A program made the translations under genes and the position numbers. From the NCBI GenBank assembly GCA_016795325.1, contig JAEUHY010000053.1:124001-188000 (forward strand): DNA of 64,000 bases, in the 5' to 3' direction. This document shows positions 42,454-51,503 of this stretch, one piece after another. The notes beneath the pieces were generated by a model that saw nothing but the letters and a program-made list of their open reading frames with translations, was not told the DNA's origin and did no database searches. Within the stretch, counting starts at the first letter, position 1. The number at the start of each line of letters is the position of its first letter. The stretch is from Planctomycetota bacterium. Its GTDB lineage: Bacteria > Planctomycetota > UBA1135 > GCA-002686595.

Positions 42454-45400
42454 ATGACTGAGCATTTCACCCCGAGCGGCGACCAGCCCTCGGGTTCCCC
42501 GGCCGATCCCCGTGGTCCGACCGGTTTTGGTTTTGGCGCGTTCGAAGACCCGACGCTCGATGGGCCGGCCCCTGCTGGCCGTGCGTCCGACGGTCCGGTC
42601 TCCGACGCTTCCCCGGGCGACGACGATGACGCGCTCCCCGCGCGCGCGGGCGAGCCCGAGGCGTCCGGCGACGGCGAAACGGCCGGCGACGGCGCGGCGG
42701 CTGGCGACGGCGAGGCGCGTCCGCGTCGGAGACGGCGCGGCGGTCGAGGCCGACGCCGCGGCGGCCGTGCGGCTGCGGACGACGCTCCGGCGGACCTCAG
42801 CGGCGACGCCGAGGCTGCCGCGGTCCCCGATCAAGCGGCGGAAGACGCTGCCGCGCCTGTGTCGGAGCCACTGGCTGCCGACGGCGAGCCCAGCCCCCGC
42901 CGCAGCCGCGAACGGCGCGCCGAAGCGGGCGGCGAGGGTTCGCCCGAGCGTTCCGGACGGCGTCGTTCGGGCTCGACCGAGTCTCCGCAGCCCACGCCGC
43001 CGGCCGATGCCGAGCTCGAGGGGCAGGAACTCGCTGCCGCTCCCGACGCGGAAGACGACAACGACCTGCCGGTGGATCCGGCGACCGCGCCCGTCGGCGA
43101 CGACGCTGCTGCGGACGGTCGTCGCTCGCGCCGTCGGCGCGGCGGTCGCCGTCGCAAGCGCCGCGGCCTGACCGACGACGCCCAAGCGTCGGGCGGTGTG
43201 TCCGAGGCAGACGCCGCGCCGCAGGCGGATGCCGACGCGGCCGAGTCCGACGTCGCCAGCCCTGCGCCGGAACCGTTCGACGACGACTTTGACATTCCGC
43301 CGGCCGCGCCCGCAGGGCCGCCGGAGGCCGGGGCGCCGGACCAGGCGCGCACGGGCGAGGAGCGTTCGGGCCGCCGCCGCGGTCGCCGCAGAGGTCGCCG
43401 TGGGCGTCGCGGCAACGAAGCCACCGCTGGGGCGGAGCAACGCGACACCGCGGGGCCGCTCGGCGATGGCGCCGAGGCCACGCCGGACGCAGAAGGCGAA
43501 ACGAGTCCCGAAGCCGCTGCCGGCGCGCCGCAGGCGCGCGACGATCGTGCTCCGTCGGAGCGCAAGTCGCGGCGCGGACGTCGGCGACGCCGCGGAGGCG
43601 CCCAGCGCCTCGACGGTCCGGTCGGAGTCGAGTGGATCCCGGGGGAGGAAGACGACCTCGAGGCGCTCGATGGGGCCGGGGAGCCCGCGGCCCAGGCCGA
43701 GCCCAGCGCCGCGCCGAGCGCGGCGCCGCGGAGCGAAGACGGACGGCGCGGTCGCAAGGAGGGCAAGCGCGGCCGCGGCAAGGAGCGTGAAGAGGCCGAC
43801 CTCGACGCCGGCGCGCGTCCCAAGCCCGGTCGCCCGAACATCATTCTCGTCAACGCTGCTGACCGCGAGGAGATCCGCGTCGCCGTCGTCGAAGGCGGGC
43901 AGATCGTCGACTTCCAGATGCACGTCAAGCGTCACGAGACGCTGGTCAACGACATCTACCGCGGCAAGGTCGTCAACCTCGAGCCGGCGATCGGCGCCGC
44001 CTTCATCGACTTCGGCGAGGGCCGCAACGGGTTCCTGCACACCTCGGACGTGCTCTCGGTCTACGGCGAGCCCGACTGGCGCCTCGACAAGCTGCTCACG
44101 CACAAGATCGACCCGGACGAGTGGGACGAGAAGTCCAGTCAGCCGCACGTCTCCGTGGAATTGGCTGGCCGGCCCACGCGGCCTGCTGCTCCTGCGCAGG
44201 CGCCCGCGGGCGGCGTCGAGCACGACGAGCACGATGAGCACGCGCACGCTGACGACGAGTCCGATGCGCTGCACGCCGAGCACGAGGGCGACGGTGCGGC
44301 TCACGCGCACGTCCACGCCGACGAGCACGAGTTCGGCTTCGGCGGGCTCGACGACGAACACGGTCACCACCACGACGATCACCTCGACGCGGATCACCCG
44401 CACGACGCCAAGGACGAGGCCGCGCTGGCTGCGGCCGCTGAGGGCGAAGGCGAAGGGTTGGAGCTGCTCGAATTGCTCGACGACGGTCACGCCGATGGGG
44501 GGCACGCCGAGCCGCCGCATGCCGAGGTCGAGACCGTCAGCCTGCGCCGACCGGCGCCGCTCGAGCGCGACGCTTCGGCGCCGCATGCCGACGCCGAGGG
44601 CGTCTCCGCAGCGAGCGACGAGCGCGCGGAGCAGCGCGACGAGACGAACTCCGCCGGCTCACGCGAGCGCGGCCGCTTCCAGCGCGGAAAGCGCGGCGGG
44701 AAGCCGGGCGGGGAGCGCGGCAAGGACGGCGGCCGCCACGGGCGTCCGCGCGCGCGGCCGCGTCTGCCGATCACCGATCTGCTCGAAAAGGGGCAGTCGG
44801 TGGTGGTGCAGGTCACCAAGGACGCGATCGGCGACAAGGGTCCGACGCTGACGACCTACATCTCGATCCCGGGCCGCTACCTGGTGCTGATGCCTTCGAT
44901 GTCGCGCACCGGCGTGAGCCGCAAGATCGAGGACGAGAAGGAACGTCGGCGCCTCAAGCGGATTCTCGAGAGCCTCGACGTGCCCGAGGGCATGGGCGTG
45001 ATCGTGCGCACGGCCGGCACCGGCTGCACGCGCGAGGACCTGCGCCGCGACCTCGACTACTTGATGCTACTGTGGGACACGTTCGGCAAGCGCCTGAACC
45101 TCGGCCGCGGCCCGGCGCCGCTCTACGAGGAGTCCGACGTCGCCATCCGCACCATCCGCGACCTGTTCAACGACCACACCGAAGCGGTGTACGTCGACGA
45201 CGAGCGCGTCTACCAGCGCGTGCGCGAGTTCATGGAGAAGCTGATCCCCGAGAAGGTGGATCGTGTGCAACTCCACACCGGCCCCAAGCCGCTGTTCCAC
45301 ACCCACAACGTGGAGCAGGACTTCGAGCGCATCTTCGCGCGCCGCATCGACCTGCCCAGCGGCGGTTCGATCGTGCTCGACCAGACCGAGGCCTTGGTCG

Positions 45401-46011
45401 CGATCGACGTCAACTCGGGCAAGACGCGCTCGGAGGGCTTCGACTTCGAGAACATCGCGCTGCGCACCAACCTCGATGCGGTCAAGGAGATCGCGCGCCA
45501 GATCCGGCTGCGCGACCTGGGCGGCATCATCGTGTGCGACTTCATCGACATGCAGCGCAGCTCGAGCCGCCGCCAGGTCGAGCGAGCTCTGCACGACGCG
45601 ATCGAGTCCGACCGCGCGCGCTCCAAGCTGGGCCGGATTTCGCAGTTCGGGCTGCTCGAACTGACGCGTCAGCGCCTGGGCCCCGGGCTGTCGAAGATGC
45701 TGTTCACCAACTGTCCGCGCTGCCGCGGTTCAGGCCGCATCCGCACCGTGGAGTCGCGCGCTGGCGCGATCCTGCGTCGACTCGGCGCCGCCTTGACCCT
45801 CAAGGGGTTCCACAAGGTCGAAGTCCGGGCTGCCCCGGAGGTGGTGGAGCACCTGCGCCGCTACTGCTCGAGCGAACTCAAGGACCTCGAGGCTCGGCAC
45901 GAGCGGCAGATCGAACTGGCCAGCGTCACCGACCAACTCGAAGACTCCGTGCTGCGCTACCTGCGCGCCGACGGCCGCGAAGTGCGCCCGGGCGGCCGCC
46001 GCAAGCGCTAA
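42454..46011 (+). CDS. rne: Ribonuclease E/G with disordered N-terminus and His-rich S1 insert
   Basis: Endoribonuclease for rRNA processing and mRNA decay; 1185 residues. Residues 1-460 are low-complexity, alternating acidic/Ala/Pro tracts with Arg-rich blocks such as RRRRRGGRGRRRGGR. The S1 domain begins near 463 (RNGFLHTSDVLSVYG). It is interrupted at about 575-770 by a Glu/Asp/Gly region that includes 17 histidines within 590-656 (for example DEHGHHHDDHLDADHPHD). S1 resumes with VVVQVTKDAIGDKGPTLTTY. The catalytic domain has AIDVNSG (near 983) and CDFIDMQ (near 1026) with the metal-binding aspartates. The zinc-link CPRCRG lies near 1088. There is no long C-terminal scaffold as in Escherichia coli. 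Confidence 0.92.
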   Translation: MTEHFTPSGDQPSGSPADPRGPTGFGFGAFEDPTLDGPAPAGRASDGPVSDASPGDDDDALPARAGEPEASGDGETAGDGAAAGDGEARPRRRRRGGRGRRRGGRAAADDAPADLSGDAEAAAVPDQAAEDAAAPVSEPLAADGEPSPRRSRERRAEAGGEGSPERSGRRRSGSTESPQPTPPADAELEGQELAAAPDAEDDNDLPVDPATAPVGDDAAADGRRSRRRRGGRRRKRRGLTDDAQASGGVSEADAAPQADADAAESDVASPAPEPFDDDFDIPPAAPAGPPEAGAPDQARTGEERSGRRRGRRRGRRGRRGNEATAGAEQRDTAGPLGDGAEATPDAEGETSPEAAAGAPQARDDRAPSERKSRRGRRRRRGGAQRLDGPVGVEWIPGEEDDLEALDGAGEPAAQAEPSAAPSAAPRSEDGRRGRKEGKRGRGKEREEADLDAGARPKPGRPNIILVNAADREEIRVAVVEGGQIVDFQMHVKRHETLVNDIYRGKVVNLEPAIGAAFIDFGEGRNGFLHTSDVLSVYGEPDWRLDKLLTHKIDPDEWDEKSSQPHVSVELAGRPTRPAAPAQAPAGGVEHDEHDEHAHADDESDALHAEHEGDGAAHAHVHADEHEFGFGGLDDEHGHHHDDHLDADHPHDAKDEAALAAAAEGEGEGLELLELLDDGHADGGHAEPPHAEVETVSLRRPAPLERDASAPHADAEGVSAASDERAEQRDETNSAGSRERGRFQRGKRGGKPGGERGKDGGRHGRPRARPRLPITDLLEKGQSVVVQVTKDAIGDKGPTLTTYISIPGRYLVLMPSMSRTGVSRKIEDEKERRRLKRILESLDVPEGMGVIVRTAGTGCTREDLRRDLDYLMLLWDTFGKRLNLGRGPAPLYEESDVAIRTIRDLFNDHTEAVYVDDERVYQRVREFMEKLIPEKVDRVQLHTGPKPLFHTHNVEQDFERIFARRIDLPSGGSIVLDQTEALVAIDVNSGKTRSEGFDFENIALRTNLDAVKEIARQIRLRDLGGIIVCDFIDMQRSSSRRQVERALHDAIESDRARSKLGRISQFGLLELTRQRLGPGLSKMLFTNCPRCRGSGRIRTVESRAGAILRRLGAALTLKGFHKVEVRAAPEVVEHLRRYCSSELKDLEARHERQIELASVTDQLEDSVLRYLRADGREVRPGGRRKR

Positions 46012-46054
46012 CGCCCCCGGTCCGGAGTTCAGTTCCCGGCGTCCACCTCAAACG

Positions 46055-46093
46055 GCGGCCGGCCCCCCTCTTCCCCTGGGGGAGGCCGGCCGC
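46055..46093 (+). terminator. Hairpin between rne and rplU
   Basis: Ten perfect GC pairs (46055-46064 with 46084-46093), one mismatch and five more pairs around a TTCCCCT loop. It lies 43 bases past the RNase E/G stop and just before a TATGCT box (46094-46099) that might serve rplU. Likely terminator. Confidence 0.55.
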
Positions 46094-46204
46094 TATGCTT
46101 CTCGCCCCTTTTCCAGGGCTGACGTCCGTCGGCCCTCGATTCTCCCTGACCCTTCCGCCGCGGGCCGCGCAGCCTTGCGCGCCCACCTCTCGCGAGGCCG
46201 ATCC

Positions 46205-46537
46205 GTGTACGCCGTCATCAACGACCGCTCCCGTCAGTTCAGCGTCCGCCCGGGCGACGAGATTCTCTGCGACCTGGGCCTCGACGAGGCCTCCGGTACC
46301 GAGGCCGCCGTCGGCGCCACGGTCACGTTCTCAGACGTGCAACTGATCTCCAACGAAGGCTCGGTCCAGATCGGATCGCCCTTCATCGCCGGCGCCAAGG
46401 TGCTGGGCGAAGTGGTCGGCCACGAGCGCGGCGACAAGGTGATCGCGTTCCGCTTCAAGCGTCGCAAGAACGTCCGTCGCAAGCGCGGCCACCGCCAAGA
46501 CTACGTGCGCGTGAAGATTTCCAAGATCCAGGCCTGA
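46205..46537 (+). CDS. rplU: 50S ribosomal protein L21
   Basis: L21 binds 23S rRNA with L20. Starting at the GTG at 46205 gives 110 residues with the normal start MYAVINDRSRQFSVRPGDEI, then VTFSDVQLISNEGSVQIGSP and the basic C-terminal block FRFKRRKNVRRKRGHRQDYV. The frame is open ten codons upstream but those residues do not fit. It is paired with rpmA, as in most bacteria. Confidence 0.95.
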   Translation: MYAVINDRSRQFSVRPGDEILCDLGLDEASGTEAAVGATVTFSDVQLISNEGSVQIGSPFIAGAKVLGEVVGHERGDKVIAFRFKRRKNVRRKRGHRQDYVRVKISKIQA

Positions 46538-46648
46538 TCCGTTCGGGCCGACGTTCCACCTGCTGCCGACTCTCCTTTCGTTTCAACCGGGCCTGCGGAC
46601 CACTGCCTGTGGACCGACGAGCGGCCCCAACCTCACGAGCACGACGAC

Positions 46649-46900
46649 ATGGCACACAAGAAGGGCCAAGGCTCGACCCGCAACGGTCGCGACTCCAATC
46701 CCCAGTTCCGCGGTGTGAAGGCGTACGGCGGCCAAACGGTGCGCGCCGGCTCGATCATCGTCCGCCAGTGCGGCACCCAGTTCCACGCGGGCCGCAATGT
46801 CGGCACGGGCAGCGACTTCACGCTGTTCGCGCTGACCGACGGCGTGGTGCGCTTCCAGTCGCGTCGCCGCGTCGCCGTCGAGCCTTTGGTCGCCAACTGA
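46649..46900 (+). CDS. rpmA: 50S ribosomal protein L27
   Basis: The flexible N-terminus of L27 reaches the peptidyl transferase centre. The 83-residue product starts directly with MAHKKGQGSTRNGRDSNPQF, so no cleavable leader as in Firmicutes is present. GGQTVRAGSIIVRQCGTQFH and NVGTGSDFTLFAL are diagnostic. Its last eight codons and stop form the first unit of a 24-bp tandem repeat. Confidence 0.95.
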   Translation: MAHKKGQGSTRNGRDSNPQFRGVKAYGGQTVRAGSIIVRQCGTQFHAGRNVGTGSDFTLFALTDGVVRFQSRRRVAVEPLVAN

Positions 46901-46997
46901 TTCGAGCCTTTGGTCGCCAACTGATTCGAGCCTTTGGTCGCGAACTGAGTCGAGCCTCGGGTCGCGAACTGAGTCGAGCCTCGGGTCGCGAAGTGCG
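46878..46997 (+). repeat. Five 24-bp tandem repeats from the rpmA 3' end
   Basis: Five head-to-tail copies of TCGAGCCTTTGGTCGCCAAC plus TGAT. Unit 1 (46878-46901) encodes the last residues of L27 and its stop; unit 2 is identical. Units 3-5 diverge progressively (CCAAC to CGAAC, TTTGG to TCGGG). Since 24 is a multiple of three, each copy retains the same frame and stop, but none beyond the first is translated. Likely slippage duplication. Confidence 0.9.
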
Positions 46998-47488
46998 CTC
47001 GACCCTGCAGACGGAACTCGCAGCCTCGGTCGGACTCTCAGCGGCCGACAGGGCCTGTGCCCCGTCGGGCGGCTGCGGAACTCCCAACCGGCGACCGCAG
47101 CCTGGGCCAGTGGGGCGCAGCGGCGGTGTGTGGCGCCTAGGATTCGAATTCGGCGGGTGTCGCCCGCGGTAGCGCTCGGACAAGGAGCCGCTGCGGCGCG
47201 TGCGAAGCGGCCTTGGCGCGCGCTGTCCCGGCGCCGATCGCGGCGCACGTTCACTCTCGGCGCGCTCGACGCCCATCGATTCATCCGGGGAAGGCTCGTC
47301 GCCGTTCGAGTTCCGATCGGACGCCGCGCTTGCGCCGATCCGCAGCACGCTCTGAGCTCAGCTCGTGTTTGCGCCGCGCGCCACGGCAGCGGATTTGACG
47401 CCGGACTGCGACGGGCATCAGGCCGCACGGCGCAGGTCCCCATGCCGCAGCGCACACACGGACCCACGAGCAACAACGAAGGCGAGCC
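46998..47488 (+). other. rpmA-obg intergenic region
   Basis: No gene is recognised in this 491-base stretch. It has a perfect 8-bp hairpin (47071-47078 with 47095-47102), which may end the rplU-rpmA transcript. A TTGACG at 47395-47400 lacks a good -10 partner. The sequence is GC-rich without clear codon bias. Confidence 0.4.
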
Positions 47489-48517
47489 ATGTTCCGCGAC
47501 GAGTGCCTGATGGATGTGCGCGCCGGCAAGGGCGGCGACGGTGCGATTTCGTTCTACCGCGAGAAGTTCGTCCAGATGGGCGGGCCGGACGGCGGCGACG
47601 GCGGACGCGGCGGCAGCGTCGTGCTGGTGACCAGCGAGCACGTGAATTCGCTCCTCGAACTGGGGCGGCGCCTGAAGTACGCGGCGCGCGATGGGCAGCC
47701 GGGCGGAATCCGCAACAAGGCCGGCCGCGACGCGGAGGACCTGGTGCTCGAGGTGCCTGTGGGCACGCAGGTGTTCGAGCAGGAGCACGGCAACCTCCTG
47801 CGCGACCTCACCAAACACGGCGAGCGGCTCGTGATCGCCGCTGGCGGCGACGGGGGGCTCGGCAACGCGCGCTTCGCCAACTCCGTGCGGCAGGCGCCGC
47901 GCATCGCGACCAAGGGCCAGCCGGGCGAGCACCGTGTGGTGCGCCTGGAACTCAAGCTCTTCGCGGAGGTGGGGCTCGTGGGCTTGCCGAACGCCGGCAA
48001 GTCGACGTTGCTCTCCAAGCTCACGGCCGCGACGCCGAAGATTGCCGACTACCCCTTCACGACCCTGTCGCCGAACGTCGGCATCGCCCGCGTCGGCGCG
48101 TACGACCAGATTCTGCTCGCCGACCTGCCGGGCCTGATCGAAGGCGCCGCGGACGGGCACGGCCTGGGGCACCGCTTTCTCAAGCACGTCGAACGCTGCA
48201 AGGTGCTCGTGCAACTCGTCGACGTGTCGTGTGACGCGCCGACCGAGCCGTTCGAGGCCTGGCGCATCGTCGACGCGGAACTCCAGCGCTCGAGCCCCGA
48301 ACTGCACGCCAAGCGCCGCCTCGTGGTGGCGTCCAAGTGCGAGGACGAGGACGCGGAACGGCGCGCGGACGAGCTTGCGGCGCAGGTCGCCGCCGTGCGC
48401 CCGGCGGACGCGGAGACGGCCGGCGTGCTGCGCATCTCGTCCTCGCAGGGCCGCGGGCTCACGGATCTGCTCGCCCGGGCCTACGCACTCGCCCGGCGGG
48501 TGGAACCGACGGCCTGA
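47489..48517 (+). CDS. obg: GTPase Obg/CgtA
   Basis: Obg is a 50S assembly and stress GTPase. The 342-residue protein has the glycine-rich Obg fold (RAGKGGDGAISFYREKF, GPDGGDGGRGGSVVL, AGGDGGLGNARFANS) followed by the G domain. The P-loop GLPNAGKST is at 165-173, switch I DYPFTTLSPNVG and G3 DLPGLIEGA. The G4 motif is altered to ASKCEDED in place of NKxD, which may weaken guanine specificity. There is no C-terminal OCT domain. It follows rplU-rpmA, the usual order. Confidence 0.94.
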   Translation: MFRDECLMDVRAGKGGDGAISFYREKFVQMGGPDGGDGGRGGSVVLVTSEHVNSLLELGRRLKYAARDGQPGGIRNKAGRDAEDLVLEVPVGTQVFEQEHGNLLRDLTKHGERLVIAAGGDGGLGNARFANSVRQAPRIATKGQPGEHRVVRLELKLFAEVGLVGLPNAGKSTLLSKLTAATPKIADYPFTTLSPNVGIARVGAYDQILLADLPGLIEGAADGHGLGHRFLKHVERCKVLVQLVDVSCDAPTEPFEAWRIVDAELQRSSPELHAKRRLVVASKCEDEDAERRADELAAQVAAVRPADAETAGVLRISSSQGRGLTDLLARAYALARRVEPTA

Positions 48518-48635
48518 CTGGGGCGCGACCTCTCCGCTTCTAGCGGCGACGATCGGAGCTCGCAGCTCAAGCGCGTGCAGCGCGGGTGTCGATGAGCGGC
48601 GTGGCGGGGCAGGAGCCCTGCCGCAGGCGCGCAGA

Positions 48636-50150
48636 GTGAATCAACCCGGCTCCCAACAACCTGGTCCGCGCGATCCGCAGCCCGGCCCGCGGCTGTCTCG
48701 TCCGATGCGCGAACCCCCTCCGTGGGAGGCGCCTCCGCGCGATGGCGGCGCACCGGCGCCGGCGCGGATTCCGCTCAAGCACGCCGAGGACCCGCCCGCA
48801 GCCCATCCCGCTGCTCCGCTGTCGGGTGGACAGCCCCGCTTGAGGCCGATTCCTGCGCCGACCGCTCCGCCGCCGCAGCAGCCGCAGCGCGAGCCCGAAG
48901 GTGCGGCGCCGGCTGCGCCCGCAGAGGGCGCTCCGAACGCTCTCCAGTCGCTTGAGGAGCCTGCTCCCGCTCGACCCAAGGCGCCGGAGCTGGTCGACAG
49001 CGCCGAGGCGAACCGGATCGCGACCATGTCGCCGCGCCACAAGGTCGAGGCCTGGCTGGCGGTGATGATGAAGACGGGCGCGAGCGACCTGATCCTGCGC
49101 GCGGGAGGTCGGCCTTCGACGCGCGTCGACGGTCGGATCGGATTCCTGCCCGGGCGCGTGCCGGCGGCCGGTGCGCTGCTCGAAGTGCTCGAGGGCGTCA
49201 TCGGGCGCGAGCGCATGGACATCTGGCGCGCGACGGGCTCGGCGGACGCGGCCCTGCAGCTCGATGGCCTCGGTCGCTTCCGCATCAACGCCTACAAGCA
49301 GATGGGCGAGCCGGCGGTCGTGATGCGGCGCATCTCCGAGAAGGCGCCCGCTCTGGCCGACCTCGAGTTGCCGGTTGCGGACCTGACCAAGATCTCGATG
49401 CGCAAGCGCGGGCTCATCCTGGTGACCGGCATCGCCGGCTCGGGCAAGTCGACGACGCTCGCCGCGATGATCCAGCACATGAACGAAAACGCCGAGCGGC
49501 ACGTCGTGACGCTCGAGGACCCGGTCGAAGTGCTGTTCAGCGAACAGCGCTGCGTGATCAGCCAGCGCGAGGTCGGAATCGACTGCGGCAGCTTCCACGA
49601 GGGCCTGCGCCACGCGCTGCGCCAGAGCCCGGACGTGATCCTGATCGGCGAAATGCGCGATCGCGAGACGGTTGGCGCGGCGCTCGACGCCGCCGAGACC
49701 GGCCACCTGGTGATGAGCACGCTCCACACGGTGAACGCCGCCCAGACGCTCGACCGCATCCTGGGCTTCTTCCCGGCGGAGCAGCACTCGCAGGTGCGCA
49801 CGCGCCTGTCCGACAACCTGGCCGGCGTGCTCTCGCAGCGCCTGATTCCGCGCGCCTCGGGCAAGGGCATGGTCCCGGCCTTCGAACTGCTCACCCAGAC
49901 GCCGCGAGTGCGCGAACTGATCGAGAAGGGCGAGACCGGCGAGTTGATGCGCACGATCGAGCAGGGGGCCACGCCGGGCCTGATCTCCTTCAACCAGTCG
50001 CTGCGGCGGCTGGTGACCGGCAAGCTGGTCGATCTCAAGGACGCGCTTGCGGCCAGCGACCGCCCCGAGGAACTGGTGCTCTCGCTGCGCGGAATCACCT
50101 CGAGTTCGGGGCGGCGCGGGGGCGAAGGGCCCGCCGCAGCGGCAGGCTGA
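48636..50150 (+). CDS. PilT/PilU-family retraction ATPase
   Basis: A hexameric secretion-type ATPase of 504 residues. The first 130 residues are a Pro/Ala-rich extension. The family domain follows: N-terminal part MMKTGASDLILRAGGRPSTR, Walker A GIAGSGKST (265-273), Asp box THVVTLEDPVE-like in HVVTLEDPVEVLF, Walker B SPDVILIGEMRDRETVGAAL and His box HLVMSTLHTVNAAQT. The C-terminal LISFNQSLRRLVTGKLVDLK and AASDRPEELVLSLRGI resemble PilU more than PilT. Start: GTG at 48636; ATG at 48705 is an alternative. Likely powers pilus retraction with the pilM-Q system 7 kb upstream. Confidence 0.9.
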   Translation: MNQPGSQQPGPRDPQPGPRLSRPMREPPPWEAPPRDGGAPAPARIPLKHAEDPPAAHPAAPLSGGQPRLRPIPAPTAPPPQQPQREPEGAAPAAPAEGAPNALQSLEEPAPARPKAPELVDSAEANRIATMSPRHKVEAWLAVMMKTGASDLILRAGGRPSTRVDGRIGFLPGRVPAAGALLEVLEGVIGRERMDIWRATGSADAALQLDGLGRFRINAYKQMGEPAVVMRRISEKAPALADLELPVADLTKISMRKRGLILVTGIAGSGKSTTLAAMIQHMNENAERHVVTLEDPVEVLFSEQRCVISQREVGIDCGSFHEGLRHALRQSPDVILIGEMRDRETVGAALDAAETGHLVMSTLHTVNAAQTLDRILGFFPAEQHSQVRTRLSDNLAGVLSQRLIPRASGKGMVPAFELLTQTPRVRELIEKGETGELMRTIEQGATPGLISFNQSLRRLVTGKLVDLKDALAASDRPEELVLSLRGITSSSGRRGGEGPAAAAG

Positions 50151-50294
50151 GAGCTTGACCGCGGCTGGCGGGAAGAAGTCCGGCCGCCGTGCGTCCGCCC
50201 TCCCGACGCTCTTGGATTCTCGAGCGCCCCGCCTTCGCTTGCGCCTGTGGTTTGGATGCCGGGCGCTCGCGCCGTTAGCATCGGACACCCGCGC

Positions 50295-51329
50295 ATGAAC
50301 ACAGCCGCCGCCAAGACTCTCGTGTGGACCGCCGCCGCTGTTTTCGGTGCGGGCCTCGTCGCCCACGTCGCCTGGTTCCTGACGAGCGACGCCGACGCCG
50401 CCTCGGCGCCGACGAAGGAGTCGATGGAAAAGCAGCTCAGCGAGGTCCGCGAGATCCCGCAGCGCGTGCAGGACGTGGTGGACTACAACCTCGTCAAGCG
50501 CGGCGTCGGACGGGAGTTCGACTGGAGCGGCAAGCCGCCCCCGCCTCCGGCGCCCAGGGTCGAGCCGCAACCGGAGGGCGCGCAGAAGGTGCGCGACCCG
50601 CTCGACAAGTACGTGATCGTGCGCGCTGTCAAGGTCGACGCGGTTTCGCCCGACATGAGCGACGCCTTCCTCAAGTACAAGAGCGAAGCGAACGTGCCGC
50701 CGAACGTGGCCAAGGTCGACGGAACGGTGCTCAAGCGCGTCGGCGAGCGGCTCGACGGAACGATCCTGAGCCAGATCAAGGTCGTGGCCATCCGCCCCGA
50801 CGGCGTGCTGTTCAGCTTCATCAACGACCCGCAGCGCGAACACGAGTTGGTCGCGCCGCAGGAGTACTCCCTGGGCGCGCGCTACCGCGTCCTGGACGAC
50901 GGGCAGACGCTGCCGGATCCGGTGTCGGACGTGACGCAGATTCCGCGTCGCACGGACAGCGCTCCGCTCGAGCGCACCATGCCGATCAGTCCGAATCGTT
51001 ATCGCATCGGCACCGAGGACGCGCGCGAGATCGACGAGCGCTACGCGGAGATCATCACCGAGGAAGTCGGCTACCGCCGCTTCCGCGATCCGGTGACGCG
51101 CCAACCCGCGGGCATCGAAATCACCTCGGTCAAACCCGGTTCCCTGGCCGCGCGCCACGGTGTGCAGCAGGGCGACGTGATCAAGTCGATCAACGGCCAC
51201 CCGGTGTCGAGCGAGTCCGAGGCCATCCAGTACGTGAAGCAGAACAAGGACAACTACGACGAGTGGGTGGTCGAGGTGTGGAACCGCGGCCAGACTCGGA
51301 CGGTGACCTACTACTCGCCCAACAATTAG
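50295..51329 (+). CDS. GspC-like inner-membrane PDZ protein
   Basis: A 344-residue bitopic protein: one transmembrane helix (about 8-28), a Pro-rich linker (80-95), a central beta-rich region (LSQIKVVAIRPDGVLFSFIN near 165-184) and a C-terminal PDZ domain. The PDZ domain reads GIEITSVKPGSLAARHGVQQ then GDVIKSINGHPVSSESEAIQ. This order (TM, homology region, PDZ) is that of GspC, which links the secretin to the inner-membrane platform in type II secretion. It follows the PilT-like gene. No other gsp genes are nearby, so it may serve the pilM-Q machine or another. Confidence 0.7.
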   Translation: MNTAAAKTLVWTAAAVFGAGLVAHVAWFLTSDADAASAPTKESMEKQLSEVREIPQRVQDVVDYNLVKRGVGREFDWSGKPPPPPAPRVEPQPEGAQKVRDPLDKYVIVRAVKVDAVSPDMSDAFLKYKSEANVPPNVAKVDGTVLKRVGERLDGTILSQIKVVAIRPDGVLFSFINDPQREHELVAPQEYSLGARYRVLDDGQTLPDPVSDVTQIPRRTDSAPLERTMPISPNRYRIGTEDAREIDERYAEIITEEVGYRRFRDPVTRQPAGIEITSVKPGSLAARHGVQQGDVIKSINGHPVSSESEAIQYVKQNKDNYDEWVVEVWNRGQTRTVTYYSPNN

Positions 51330-51350
51330 TCGAGTAGGGCAAGTCGACGA

Positions 51351-51398
51351 GCCGGGCGCGCAGCGCGCCTGGCCGCCAGCGTCGGTGGCGCGCCCGGC
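51351..51398 (+). terminator. Hairpin after the GspC-like gene
   Basis: A perfect 11-bp stem (51351-51361 with 51388-51398) with a 26-base loop that itself contains CTGG/CCAG pairing. It lies 22 bases past the stop codon. No T-tract. Confidence 0.45.
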
Positions 51399-51503
51399 GC
51401 TGCGCCCGCACCGCGCAGACGCTCGGACGGAGCGCAAGCTCAGAGCGCGGCCACGGATCGGCCGGTTGGCCCACTACAGTGTGGGCAGCATGGAGCACGT
51501 GGC

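Noticed and set aside
46175..46204. Longer L21 start ten codons upstream
   Set aside because: L21 proteins begin MYAV; the GTG at 46205 matches this exactly and the upstream residues do not fit the family.
47395..47423. Promoter for obg based on TTGACG at 47395
   Set aside because: No acceptable -10 hexamer is found at 15-19 bases spacing.
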